From contig CAWKHA010000004.1 in the NCBI GenBank assembly GCA_963849365.1, positions 1,612,001 through 1,676,000 on the forward strand: a stretch of 64,000 bases of DNA, in the 5' to 3' direction. Within the stretch, counting starts at the first letter, position 1, and each line of letters opens with the position of its first letter. The DNA is from CAVQCJ01 sp963849365. GTDB taxonomy: Bacteria; Actinomycetota; Actinomycetes; Prado026. Shown piece by piece: positions 7,696 to 14,911 of this stretch. A model generated the notes under the pieces. That model did no database searches. It had not been told where the DNA came from and saw nothing but the letters and a program-made list of their open reading frames with translations. The position numbers and the translations under genes are program-made.

Positions 7696-8936
7696 CAGCT
7701 CGGGAGTTCCTGCTGCCGGACATCGGCGAGGGCCTGGTCGAGGCGGAGATCGTGCACTGGCTGGTCCCGGTCGGCGGCGAGGTGAAGGTCGACGAGTCGC
7801 TGGTCGAGGTCGAGACAGCCAAAGCCGTCACCGAGATCCCGAGCCCGTTCGCGGGCACGGTGATCTACCACGGCGCGGCGGAGGGCGAGATGCTCGAGGT
7901 CGGGCGCACGCTAGTGGTCATCGGCGACCCGGCTGAGGTGTGGCCCGTTGCCACCGACGGTCGACCCACCAGCAGCGCGGACGCCCGTCCCATCGTCGGA
8001 AGCCTGGTTGAGGATCCGGTGGATCTGACGCCCGCGCCCGCGGCTGCCGGGGGGCTGGCCACGCGGTCAGCCGCCATGCCACTGGTGCGCCGGCTGGCCA
8101 AGGATCTCGGTGTGGACCTGGGCGGCATCACCGGCACCGGGCGGGACGGCCGCATCACTCGTGGCGATGTCGAGGCGGCCGCGGCCCGGACGCGGTCGGG
8201 TCAGGCGACCACTTCGCCGCAGGGGCGGCACGAGCCGCCGGCCTCGCGCGACGGTGACGACCGACAGCCGCTGGGTCGGCTGCGGTCCAGGATCGCGGCG
8301 AACGTGAGCCGCTCCTGGGCGGAGATCCCCCAGGTGACGGCCTTCGACGAGGTCGACGCGACGCGGCTGTTGGCGGCACGGTCGGTGCTGCAGAAGCGCC
8401 TGGGCGTTCCGATGCCCATCGACGCGCTGGTCGTGGCCTCCCTGATCTCGGCACTTCGTGAGGTGCCGGTCCTGAACGCCGCCCTGGACGGTGATGAGAT
8501 CGTCTACCACTCCCAGCATGACATCGGCGTTGCCGTGGACACCCCGGATGGTGTCGTAGTCGCGGTGATCGCGGACGCCGGCAACATGGGCGTGACTCAG
8601 CTGGCAGCTGAGGTGACCAGACTCAGCGAGAGCGCCAGAAGCCAGTCGCTGCGCCCGCGCGAGCTCACGGGTCAGAGCTTCACGCTGTCCAACATCGGCG
8701 CCGCGAACGGTGGCTGGGGCACACCGCTGGTGCCGTACGGCACGGTCGCGATCCTGTCGATCGGCCGGGCGAAGGACCGCCCCATCGCTCGGGACGGTCA
8801 GCTGGCCGTTGCCCCAGTGATGCCGTTGTCGCTGTCGTTCGATCACCGTGTCGCCGACGGGGCGTCGGGTCGGCGATTCCTGACGGTCCTGATCGAGAAC
8901 CTCAGCGAGCCGGCCCTGCTCCTCGCCAACGGTTGA
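7692..8936 (+). CDS. dihydrolipoamide acyltransferase (E2 of 2-oxoacid dehydrogenase)
   Basis: This 414-residue E2 has three parts: one lipoyl domain (residues 1-80, lipoylated Lys44 in VETAKAVTEI), a peripheral subunit-binding domain (about 118-155, MPLVRRLAKDLGVDLGGITG...GRITRGDVEAA), and the catalytic acyltransferase core (about 185-414) ending with the active-site block SFDHRVADGA. Linkers are Ala/Pro/Thr-rich as usual. It passes the acyl group from E1 to CoA. The ATG overlaps the E1 beta stop (ATGA). The gene ends six bases before the convergent SnoaL-like gene, and no terminator hairpin is evident in that gap. An E3 gene is missing locally. Confidence 0.9.
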   Translation: MTAREFLLPDIGEGLVEAEIVHWLVPVGGEVKVDESLVEVETAKAVTEIPSPFAGTVIYHGAAEGEMLEVGRTLVVIGDPAEVWPVATDGRPTSSADARPIVGSLVEDPVDLTPAPAAAGGLATRSAAMPLVRRLAKDLGVDLGGITGTGRDGRITRGDVEAAAARTRSGQATTSPQGRHEPPASRDGDDRQPLGRLRSRIAANVSRSWAEIPQVTAFDEVDATRLLAARSVLQKRLGVPMPIDALVVASLISALREVPVLNAALDGDEIVYHSQHDIGVAVDTPDGVVVAVIADAGNMGVTQLAAEVTRLSESARSQSLRPRELTGQSFTLSNIGAANGGWGTPLVPYGTVAILSIGRAKDRPIARDGQLAVAPVMPLSLSFDHRVADGASGRRFLTVLIENLSEPALLLANG

Positions 8937-8942
8937 TGCCCG

Positions 8943-9464
8943 CTAGGGCACGAACGGCGTGCAGGCCGCCGCCACGTCGATGCAGACGGCGCGGGCCCGG
9001 ATCTTCCACTGGTCACCGCGCTTGACCAGGTTGTCGCAGATCAGACCGGCGACGGTTCGGGACACTGAGCTGCTGTTGTCGAGCACTCCGTAGTGGTAGA
9101 CGCACGTCCAGGCCTCGGTGAGATCGTCGGACAACCGCACGACCAGGTTGCCGAACCGGTGATGCTGATGCGGGAGGTCGCGATGCATCGCCTCGTAGTT
9201 GGCCCGGATCGCGTCGGCGCCGGACGCTTGACCGCGACTGTTGGTGAGGGCGGCGTCAGGCGTGAAGAAGGCCATGAGGCCGTCGATGTCGCCGGAGTCC
9301 CAGGTGTAGGCGTAGCGGGCCACCAGGTCGTGCAGGGCCAGCTCCTCGCTGAGGTACTGCAGACTCGGACGGCCTGGTCGAGGGCGCCGCAGCTGGGCGC
9401 GTGCCCACTCCCAGGCGGTCGAGGCGCCGACGTCCGGCGCGAACGCGCTCGTCAGGGCCGACAT
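8943..9464 (-). CDS. SnoaL-like / NTF2-fold protein
   Basis: This small protein of 173 residues has the cone-shaped NTF2-like fold signature of the SnoaL_4 group: an N-terminal helix (EELALHDLVARYAYTWDSGDIDGLMAFFTPDAALTN in two parts), then alternating strands (RFGNLVVRLSDDLTEAWTCVYHYGVL, DNLVKRGDQWKIRARAVCIDV). The family includes isomerases, cyclases, dehydratases and small subunits of ring dioxygenases, so no reaction can be assigned. It diverges from the enoyl-CoA hydratase gene across an operator-bearing gap. ATG 9464 was preferred over 9482 because a TAGTAT hexamer lies eight bases before it, as at other leaderless starts in the cluster. Confidence 0.75.
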   Translation of the reverse strand: MSALTSAFAPDVGASTAWEWARAQLRRPRPGRPSLQYLSEELALHDLVARYAYTWDSGDIDGLMAFFTPDAALTNSRGQASGADAIRANYEAMHRDLPHQHHRFGNLVVRLSDDLTEAWTCVYHYGVLDNSSSVSRTVAGLICDNLVKRGDQWKIRARAVCIDVAAACTPFVP

Positions 9465-9485
9465 GAGGCGACATACTAACATCTA

Positions 9486-9503
9486 GCGATATCGGTAACC
9501 GAT
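9486..9503. promoter_or_regulatory. GATATC-type operator between SnoaL-like and enoyl-CoA hydratase genes
   Basis: GCGATATCGG at 9486-9495 runs into ATCGGT-A-ACCGAT (9491-9503), a perfect dyad around one central base. It lies between the two divergent starts and can serve both promoters. TACTCT at 9508-9513 is a likely -10 hexamer for the hydratase gene. Confidence 0.65.
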
Positions 9504-9520
9504 GACATACTCTGCCGCCC

Positions 9521-10285
9521 ATGACGGAGGTCGGGTACCGGGTCATCGACCATGTGGCTGTCATTGAGCTGACCGCGCCGGAACGGCGGAATGCTCTGAC
9601 GCCGTCGACAGCGCTCGCGGTCGCCAGTGCGGTGGCCGAGGCCGATCACGACGCCGAGGTCGGAGCCATCGTCGTCCACGGAGGGCCGCACTTCTGCGCA
9701 GGCGCCGACCTCAGCACGCTCAGCGATGCGCAGACCGATCCGGCTCACCCTGACAACTACAGCGCGGTAGGCCAGATCTACGAGGCGTTCCTGCGCCTGG
9801 GCGCGGCCGAGGCGCCGACGATTGCAGCGATCCGTGGCGCGGCTGTCGGCGCCGGCCTGAACCTCGCTCTCGCGGCCGACCTGCGCATCGTCGCCAAGGA
9901 CGCGCGGCTGATGTCAGGTTTCGGCAGGATCGGCGCGCACCCTGGGGGCGGTCACTTCGCCCTGCTCACCCGCGCGGCCGGGCGCGAGGCCGGCGCGGCG
10001 ATGGGGCTCTTCGGCGTCGAGGTGAGCGGCGCCCGCGCTGCCGAGATCGGGTTGGCCTGGGCAGCCGTCGACGATGCCGAGACCGAGTCGGTCGCCATGG
10101 AGCACGCACGGCGAGTGGCGGCGGATCCGGAGCTGGCCCGCGCCATGGTCACGTCGTTCCGGCAGCAGGCCGACCTCCCCGGTCTGCCGTGGGCCGTGGC
10201 CGTTCAGCTCGAGCGTGGTCCGCAGATGTGGTCGCTGCGTCGAGCAGCTGACGTCGACTCGGCACGCAACGGGCGGGGTCACTAG
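9521..10285 (+). CDS. enoyl-CoA hydratase/isomerase family protein
   Basis: The 254-residue crotonase-fold protein has the oxyanion-hole blocks HFCAGADLSTL (residues about 64-74) and IRGAAVGAGLNLALAADLRI (about 106-125), and the LMSGFGRIGAHPGGG loop. The usual catalytic Glu positions seem replaced in part (GAHPGGGHF where classical hydratases carry acidic residues), so hydratase versus isomerase, hydrolase or decarboxylase activity is open. It would act after the acyl-CoA dehydrogenases of the cluster. The ATG lies seven bases after TACTCT, consistent with a leaderless transcript. The gene has its own operator-bearing promoter shared with the divergent SnoaL-like gene. Confidence 0.82.
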   Translation: MTEVGYRVIDHVAVIELTAPERRNALTPSTALAVASAVAEADHDAEVGAIVVHGGPHFCAGADLSTLSDAQTDPAHPDNYSAVGQIYEAFLRLGAAEAPTIAAIRGAAVGAGLNLALAADLRIVAKDARLMSGFGRIGAHPGGGHFALLTRAAGREAGAAMGLFGVEVSGARAAEIGLAWAAVDDAETESVAMEHARRVAADPELARAMVTSFRQQADLPGLPWAVAVQLERGPQMWSLRRAADVDSARNGRGH

Positions 10286-10330
10286 AGACGTCCGGGCGGA
10301 TCCAGCCGAAGCGGGCTCATGGTATCAGTC

Positions 10331-10344
10331 AGCGATATCGTGCT
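10331..10344. promoter_or_regulatory. GATATC-type operator upstream of dapB
   Basis: AGCGATATCGTGCT centres on CGATATCG (10333-10340). TGGTATCAG stands just upstream, as it does before the M20 gene. TAGCGT at 10344-10349 ends six bases before the GTG start, so the operator abuts the likely -10 box. Confidence 0.65.
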
Positions 10345-10355
10345 AGCGTAGAAGC

Positions 10356-11174
10356 GTGACCGAGAATCGCCGAAGCAACGGTCCCGCAGCAGCGATCAGG
10401 GTTGTCGTGGCAGGGCCGAACGGGAAGATGGGCAGCGTCATGATGTCCGGGCTCCCGGAGCAGCCCGGCATTGAAGTCACCGGTGGGTTGACACGCGACG
10501 ATCCGAACGCCGCGCAGCTGCTCGCAGGCGCCGATGTGCTCGTGGACTTCACGATCGCCGAGGCCGCGATCCCCCTGATGCTCGCCGCGATCGACGCCGG
10601 CGTCCGGCCGGTGAGCGGAACGTCGGGGCTGGGCGAGCAGGCCCTGGACGAGGTCGATCGCGCGGCGCGGGCCAGGGGCCTACCGGCTGTCTGGGCATCG
10701 CAGTTCACCCCGGGCGGCGCGCTGATGATGCACTTCTGCCGGCTGGCCGCGCGCTACCTCGACGCGGCAGTCGTGACCGAGTGCCACCACGCCACAAAGG
10801 CTGACGCGCCGTCAGGAACCGCCTGGGAGCTGGCCAAGCAGATCCGGATCGCGCACGGCGCCGATCTCGTCGACTACCCGCCGCAGACCCAGCCGGTCGC
10901 GTCGGTGATGGGCGGTGACGAGGGTGGAGTGCGCATCCACAGCATGCGCCTGCCGGGAGCGCTCGGCTGGAACGAGGTGACGTTCGCGGGCCCGCATGAG
11001 ACGCTCTCGATCCGGCAGACAGACGGCGACCGCGTGGGCTTTGTCCCGTTCGTCGCGCGCGCCGTTCACGAAGTCATGAACACAGATCGCGTCGGGCTCA
11101 TCCGTGGGTTCGGCTCCGTCATCGGCCTGGAAGTCGAGCCAACAGACGCCACGCCGGTCCCGGCGTCAGCATAA
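10356..11174 (+). CDS. dapB: 4-hydroxy-tetrahydrodipicolinate reductase
   Basis: The 272-residue NAD(P)H enzyme shows the Rossmann start VVVAGPNGKMGSVM, the DFTIAEA motif, SGTSGL, FTPGGALM and the catalytic block ECHHATKADAPSGTAWELA, in which the two His and the Lys that bind and protonate the substrate are conserved. DapB reduces the dihydrodipicolinate-level intermediate to tetrahydrodipicolinate. It should therefore be a working DapB, yet it lies among catabolic genes and the host must also need a biosynthetic copy elsewhere. Together with DapD (1858-2679) it could run tetrahydrodipicolinate chemistry for breakdown. GTG 10356 follows TAGCGT by six bases and lacks a Shine-Dalgarno, suggesting leaderless translation. 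It is followed 10 bases later by the quinone oxidoreductase gene. Confidence 0.9.
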   Translation: MTENRRSNGPAAAIRVVVAGPNGKMGSVMMSGLPEQPGIEVTGGLTRDDPNAAQLLAGADVLVDFTIAEAAIPLMLAAIDAGVRPVSGTSGLGEQALDEVDRAARARGLPAVWASQFTPGGALMMHFCRLAARYLDAAVVTECHHATKADAPSGTAWELAKQIRIAHGADLVDYPPQTQPVASVMGGDEGGVRIHSMRLPGALGWNEVTFAGPHETLSIRQTDGDRVGFVPFVARAVHEVMNTDRVGLIRGFGSVIGLEVEPTDATPVPASA

Positions 11175-11184
11175 GGAGTCCGAC

Positions 11185-12162
11185 GTGGAGGCAGTCAGGG
11201 TCCACCAGCACGGCGGCCCAGAGGTGATGCAGCTCGAGACGCTGCCGACGCCGGAACCGGGACCCGGCCAGGCGCTCGTCCAGCTCACGACGTCGGGTGT
11301 GAACTACTTCGACCTGCGGCAGCGCAGTGGCGACAAGCCATGCGTCCTACCGATCACGCTCGGGAACGAAGGCGTCGGCGCGGTCACGGCACTCGGCCCT
11401 GGCGCCGTAGCATCCGGTGTCGAGGTCGGGACCCGAGTGGCCTGGCAGATGCAGCAAGGCACGTACGCGACCCATGCGGTGGCGCCGGCTGACGCGCTGG
11501 TCCCACTGCCGGACGCCATCGACGACCGCACCGCGGCGGCAGTCATGCTGCAGGGACTGACGGCCCAGGCGATGGCCTGCTCGGCATACGAGATCCAGGC
11601 GGGCGAGACCGCTCTGGTTCACGCAGCCGCCGGTGGTGTCGGCGGCCTCCTGACCCAGATCGCGACGGCTCGCGGCGCCCGGGTGATCGGAACCGTCTCG
11701 ACGTCGGACAAGGTGGAACCTGCCCGGAAGGCTGGCGCCACCGACGTCATCGTGCGCAGTGAGCAGGACGTCGCGGCGGAGGCGCGGTCACTCACCGACG
11801 GCCGGGGCGTGGACGTCGTGTTCGACGGCATCGGTAAGGCCACGTTCGACGAGAGCCTGCACGCGCTGCGCCCGCACGGCTTCCTGATCCTGTACGGCGT
11901 CGCCAGTGGCGCCGTACCGCCGGTGGACACCCACACGTTGGCCCACGACGGTGGCCGGTACCTCACGCACGCCATGGTCGGGCAGTTCGTGACGGACCGC
12001 GATCAGCTGCTGCGCCGCTCGTCCGAGCTGTTCAACTGGATCATCGGCGGACAGCTCGAGGTCAACATCGCGCAGACCTACCCGCTGGCAGACGCGGCCC
12101 AGGCCCACGCGGCCATGGGAAGCGGGAGGACAGTCGGCAAGCTGCTGCTCTCCATCGCATGA
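11185..12162 (+). CDS. quinone oxidoreductase (zeta-crystallin type, MDR superfamily)
   Basis: A 325-residue member of the medium-chain reductase superfamily without the structural zinc cysteines. It has the QOR signatures: SGVNYFDLRQRSG, PITLGNEGVGAVTALGPG, the NADPH-binding AAAGGVGGLLTQIA (residues about 145-160), and VVFDGIGKATFDESL. The family reduces quinones or enones using NADPH. The GTG start has AAGGAG seven bases upstream, and the gene is 10 bases from dapB, so both are likely one transcript. A role reducing a double bond in a heterocyclic or enone intermediate fits the setting but is unproven. The gene converges with the ferredoxin reductase gene. The 95-base gap between them shows no clear terminator. 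Confidence 0.85.
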   Translation: MEAVRVHQHGGPEVMQLETLPTPEPGPGQALVQLTTSGVNYFDLRQRSGDKPCVLPITLGNEGVGAVTALGPGAVASGVEVGTRVAWQMQQGTYATHAVAPADALVPLPDAIDDRTAAAVMLQGLTAQAMACSAYEIQAGETALVHAAAGGVGGLLTQIATARGARVIGTVSTSDKVEPARKAGATDVIVRSEQDVAAEARSLTDGRGVDVVFDGIGKATFDESLHALRPHGFLILYGVASGAVPPVDTHTLAHDGGRYLTHAMVGQFVTDRDQLLRRSSELFNWIIGGQLEVNIAQTYPLADAAQAHAAMGSGRTVGKLLLSIA

Positions 12163-12257
12163 CGTCCGGCGAAACGATCGTGAGCTGCGGTTCGAGGGTG
12201 CCCCCACGCGACAGCTGAAGGAGGGCCCGCCGCGCGTCCATGCCGTTCCACTGGCCC

Positions 12258-13463
12258 TCAGCCGGTGGCCTCGCGCACGGCCTCGTCGAAGGAGACGCCG
12301 CGGGCGATCATGGCCCGTAGCCTGGGTAGTAGGCGCGTCTGGTTCATCCCGAACGCGCCGGTCAGCCGTGCCCCCGTACGATGCAGGGCCACATAGGCCT
12401 CGTCTGCCTCGCTATCGAGCAGGGTGACGACTTCGTCGGCGGCGACGTCTCCGACGAACTGCAGCCGGGTTCCGTACTGGTCGGACCACACGTATGGGAC
12501 CGTCGTGAACGCCTCGGCGTCCTCTGGTAGGACCGCGTTGCGCCCGGCCAACCGGCCCTGCTCGGCCGCGCTGGTCCAGTTCTCCAGGCGGACCGGCTCC
12601 GCTGAGTTCGGCGGGGTCCAGCGGACAACGTCGCCGGCCCCGAAGATCCCCGCAGAGCCGGCATTCAGCGTGGCATCGCAGACGAGCCCTCCGGTCAGGT
12701 CCAGGCCGCAGTCGCGCAGCCAGCCGGTCTCCGGCTCGACGCCGATGCCCACGACCACGAGGTCGGCGTCCAGTGACGTCCCATCTGACAGCAGCACCTG
12801 CTCCACCCGGTTGGAGCCCTTGAGGTCGGTCACGAACACCCCCGTGAGCAGGGTGGTCCCGTTGCGCTCGTGCAGCCGCGCGCAGACGGCGCCGCTCTGT
12901 TCCCCGACAACGCGCGCAAGCGGTGTCGGCATCGGCTCGACGACGGTGACGGTCACTCCGCGCTTGCGCGCGGCTGAGGCGACTTCTGAGCCGATCAGGC
13001 CGGCGCCCACGACGACCAACCGGGCAGTCCGTTCGAACGCCGTGCGGATACTCAGCGCATCGTCAAGGGTTCGAAGTGTGACGACGCCGTCCAGGCTGTT
13101 GTCGTCCGAGCCGGGCAGCCGACGCGGCGTGCTCCCGGTGGCAATGACCAGCGCCGTGTAGGTCACCGGCTCGTCTGCCAGCCAGACGGTGCGTGCGTCG
13201 ACGTCCAGACACGTCGCCGGCGCGCCGATCCTCAGGTCGACGCCCAGCTTGTCGCGCAGCGCCTCGCGCGAGCGGTATACCGGAGGTTGCGGCTCGGCGT
13301 CGGTGGCTGTGAGGAACTCCTTGGACAGCGGCGGTCGGTCGTAAGGTAGGTGCGGCTCGTTGCCGACCAACGTGATCGTTCCGCCGTAGCCGGCACGCCT
13401 GGCCCCGTCGACAGCGAACAACCCGGCTCGGGAGGCGCCGACCACGACGAGGTTCTCGCGCAC
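12258..13463 (-). CDS. ferredoxin--NAD(P)+ reductase (rubredoxin/putidaredoxin reductase type)
   Basis: A 401-residue FAD protein with two dinucleotide folds: NLVVVGASRAGLFAVDGAR at the N-terminus for FAD and RLVVVGAGLIGSEVASAARKRG near residue 150 for NAD(P)H. YDRPPLSKEFL and GIFGAGDVV (FAD contact) are also typical, and the C-terminus carries the reductase dimerisation domain. It passes electrons from NAD(P)H to a small ferredoxin, most simply the one encoded divergently at 13534-13782. Such pairs usually feed cytochrome P450s or oxygenases, but no oxygenase gene is in the window. GTG 13463 is chosen because GGAG stands six bases upstream. A longer start near 13509 is possible. A decayed relative lies at 25063-25612. 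Confidence 0.88.
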   Translation of the reverse strand: MRENLVVVGASRAGLFAVDGARRAGYGGTITLVGNEPHLPYDRPPLSKEFLTATDAEPQPPVYRSREALRDKLGVDLRIGAPATCLDVDARTVWLADEPVTYTALVIATGSTPRRLPGSDDNSLDGVVTLRTLDDALSIRTAFERTARLVVVGAGLIGSEVASAARKRGVTVTVVEPMPTPLARVVGEQSGAVCARLHERNGTTLLTGVFVTDLKGSNRVEQVLLSDGTSLDADLVVVGIGVEPETGWLRDCGLDLTGGLVCDATLNAGSAGIFGAGDVVRWTPPNSAEPVRLENWTSAAEQGRLAGRNAVLPEDAEAFTTVPYVWSDQYGTRLQFVGDVAADEVVTLLDSEADEAYVALHRTGARLTGAFGMNQTRLLPRLRAMIARGVSFDEAVREATG

Positions 13464-13511
13464 GACGACTCCGTCCTCCAGCCTTGCATGCTGGGTCGTT
13501 AACACTCTACA

Positions 13512-13528
13512 GTATCGGCTGCCGATAC
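13512..13528. promoter_or_regulatory. perfect palindromic operator between ferredoxin reductase and ferredoxin genes
   Basis: GTATCGGC-T-GCCGATAC is a perfect 17-base dyad in the short divergent gap. It has the ATCGG/CCGAT half-sites but not the central GATATC, like the second dyad at 9491-9503. This suggests that the regulator reads spaced ATCGG half-sites. Confidence 0.7.
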
Positions 13529-13533
13529 CGGAG

Positions 13534-13782
13534 GTGGGTCGATTGACTGACACGGAAGAGCGCGTGATCGGGGACATCCTGGTCCGGATCGACCGGTCGG
13601 TGTGTGTGGGGTTCGGTCATTGCGTCGACGAGAGCGGTGAGGCGTTCCATCTGGAGGACGACAACATCGTCGCCTTCCAGCAGCCGGAGCAGGTTGACCG
13701 GGCACGTTTGCTGGCCGCGTGCGAAGCGTGCCCCGTCGGCGCCCTGAGCGTGTTCACCACCTCCGGCGAGCAGCTCGTCTGA
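13534..13782 (+). CDS. single-cluster ferredoxin
   Basis: The 82-residue protein matches the small 3Fe-4S/4Fe-4S ferredoxins that serve P450 systems: DRSVCVGFGHCVDESGEAF followed by a C-terminal CEACPVGAL. Cysteines are spaced C-x5-C near residue 25 and C-x2-C-P near residue 65, so both a three-iron and a four-iron cluster are conceivable. It should accept electrons from the reductase encoded divergently next to it. Its partner oxidase or reductase is not in the window. Start GTG 13534 is given. TTG 13543 with GGAGG eight bases upstream is an equally good choice and would remove three residues. Confidence 0.85.
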   Translation: MGRLTDTEERVIGDILVRIDRSVCVGFGHCVDESGEAFHLEDDNIVAFQQPEQVDRARLLAACEACPVGALSVFTTSGEQLV

Positions 13783-13859
13783 AGCAGCCCCCACGCAGCA
13801 GGTGACCTTCGTCAGCGGCATGAGGCGGCAGCTCAGCCATCACGAGGACGGGAAGTGAC

Positions 13860-14306
13860 GTGACTGACGAGATCAGAGTCAGGACGGAAGACAACGAGCT
13901 CACGCTCGAGGAGATGTCCGCCGCCCTTCCTGACACGGCGGGAATCATGGAGAAGGTCGGCCACAGCTGGTGGCATGTCGCCTACGCCGCCCGCGGCGGC
14001 AACTGGGGCCTTGCGGAGTACTACGTCAAGCGGATGACCAAGCTGGAGAACACCCTCAAGGTGCTCCGTCCCAAGCACCGCGAGCGCCTGGAGCGCTTCC
14101 AGGCGGAGGCGTTGCCCGCGGTCCGGGCGGCGATCGACGCGAAAGACCTGGATCGGTTCGAAGCGGCCTTCGCCGCGGCGACGGACATGGCGAATGATCT
14201 CCACGCGGAGTCGGGCTACCCGTACATCAAGTGGGTGCTGCCTGAGCAGGCGCCGCAGGGGCTGGTGCTCGATCTGGTGGCAGAGCCGAGTCCTGCCGAC
14301 GCCTAG
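13860..14306 (+). CDS. helical protein resembling haemless cytochrome c-type family
   Basis: The 148-residue protein is mostly helical, with no signal peptide and no cysteine. Its C-terminal part (FAAATDMANDLHAESGYPYI) lines up in my memory with periplasmic proteins that carry CNACH followed by a GFPFI-like stretch and bind haem. Here both cysteines are gone (ANDLH) while the surrounding pattern, including GHSWWHVAYAARGGNWGLAEYY near residue 35, is kept. I infer a cytosolic, haem-free descendant. What it does is unknown. It follows the ferredoxin gene by 77 bases in the same direction and may share its promoter. It converges with the PadR gene 34 bases on. The GTG start is preceded by a GGAAG-like site. 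Confidence 0.6.
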   Translation: MTDEIRVRTEDNELTLEEMSAALPDTAGIMEKVGHSWWHVAYAARGGNWGLAEYYVKRMTKLENTLKVLRPKHRERLERFQAEALPAVRAAIDAKDLDRFEAAFAAATDMANDLHAESGYPYIKWVLPEQAPQGLVLDLVAEPSPADA

Positions 14307-14340
14307 AGGTTGCGCCGAGCCGAGAGGTTGCGAGCGACGT

Positions 14341-14787
14341 TCAGCGCCGTGACGACGCTGACGCGGTGGACGAGCGTGACGGCTTCCGGCTCGAATCGCC
14401 GTCGCTGACCTCCTGGACCAGGTCGATGACCTTGGCCCTGGCCTCGTCCAACGCTCGCTGGCCCAGCGGAGTGATTCCGTAGTACTTGCGGATCTTGCCC
14501 CCGACGACGCGGTCCTGGCGAACCAGGAACTGGGCCCCCTCCAGGTTGTGCAGCAATGGGTAGAGCGTGCCGGGCGAGAGGCGGTAGCCGTGCTTCTCGA
14601 GCTCTTCGGTGAGGCCGACGCCATAGACCGGCCCCATGCTCGCGTGATAGAGCACGTGGATCTTGACGAAACCGAGCAGGAGGTCGCGGAAGATCTTCGA
14701 GTGCTCCTCCAGTGACCTGTGGACCGCCGCCGGATCGGTCGCAGACGTGCGCGTTGCCATAGGACGGCCAACCCTTCGTCTCTTCAT
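14341..14787 (-). CDS. PadR family transcriptional regulator
   Basis: A 148-residue winged-helix repressor. The N-terminal domain has the PadR pattern: FRDLLLGFVKIHVLYHAS, then GPVYGVGLTEELEKHGYRLSPGTLYPLLHNLE (recognition helix), and the wing (GGKIRKYYGITPLGQRAL). The helical C-terminus for dimerisation is short. PadR proteins usually repress genes for handling phenolic or other toxic compounds and release DNA on binding the effector. It is the only regulator gene in the catabolic island and diverges from the ThDP decarboxylase gene across a gap with two copies of the recurring operator, which implies self-control. ATG 14760 is an alternative start. Confidence 0.88.
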   Translation of the reverse strand: MKRRRVGRPMATRTSATDPAAVHRSLEEHSKIFRDLLLGFVKIHVLYHASMGPVYGVGLTEELEKHGYRLSPGTLYPLLHNLEGAQFLVRQDRVVGGKIRKYYGITPLGQRALDEARAKVIDLVQEVSDGDSSRKPSRSSTASASSRR

Positions 14788-14798
14788 CGAATCGTAAA

Positions 14799-14818
14799 CC
14801 GTGATCGGTGATCGATAT
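14799..14818. promoter_or_regulatory. operator-like dyad at the PadR gene promoter
   Basis: The stretch reads CCGTGATCGGTGATCGATAT and has ATCGG and CGAT half-sites arranged as in the recurring operator, though less regularly. It starts 12 bases upstream of the PadR ATG at 14787, where it would permit autorepression. Confidence 0.5.
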
Positions 14819-14874
14819 TAGCGGCCGACCCGGCGTTGCGTGTGCGAACGGCGCTGGCCTTGTCGTGCCGCTGG

Positions 14875-14890
14875 ATACCGATATCGACAT
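14875..14890. promoter_or_regulatory. GATATC-type operator upstream of ThDP decarboxylase gene
   Basis: ATACCGATATCGACAT is a near-palindrome around CGATATCG (14879-14886). TAATCC at 14900-14905 ends six bases before the ATG at 14912 and would be the -10 box of a leaderless transcript. Confidence 0.65.
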
Positions 14891-14911
14891 CCGACACCGT
14901 AATCCAATATC

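Noticed and set aside
5648..8936. Housekeeping pyruvate dehydrogenase
   Set aside because: Separate alpha/beta E1 with one-lipoyl E2 under the island's operator, no E3 gene, and actinobacteria use the single-chain AceE for pyruvate.
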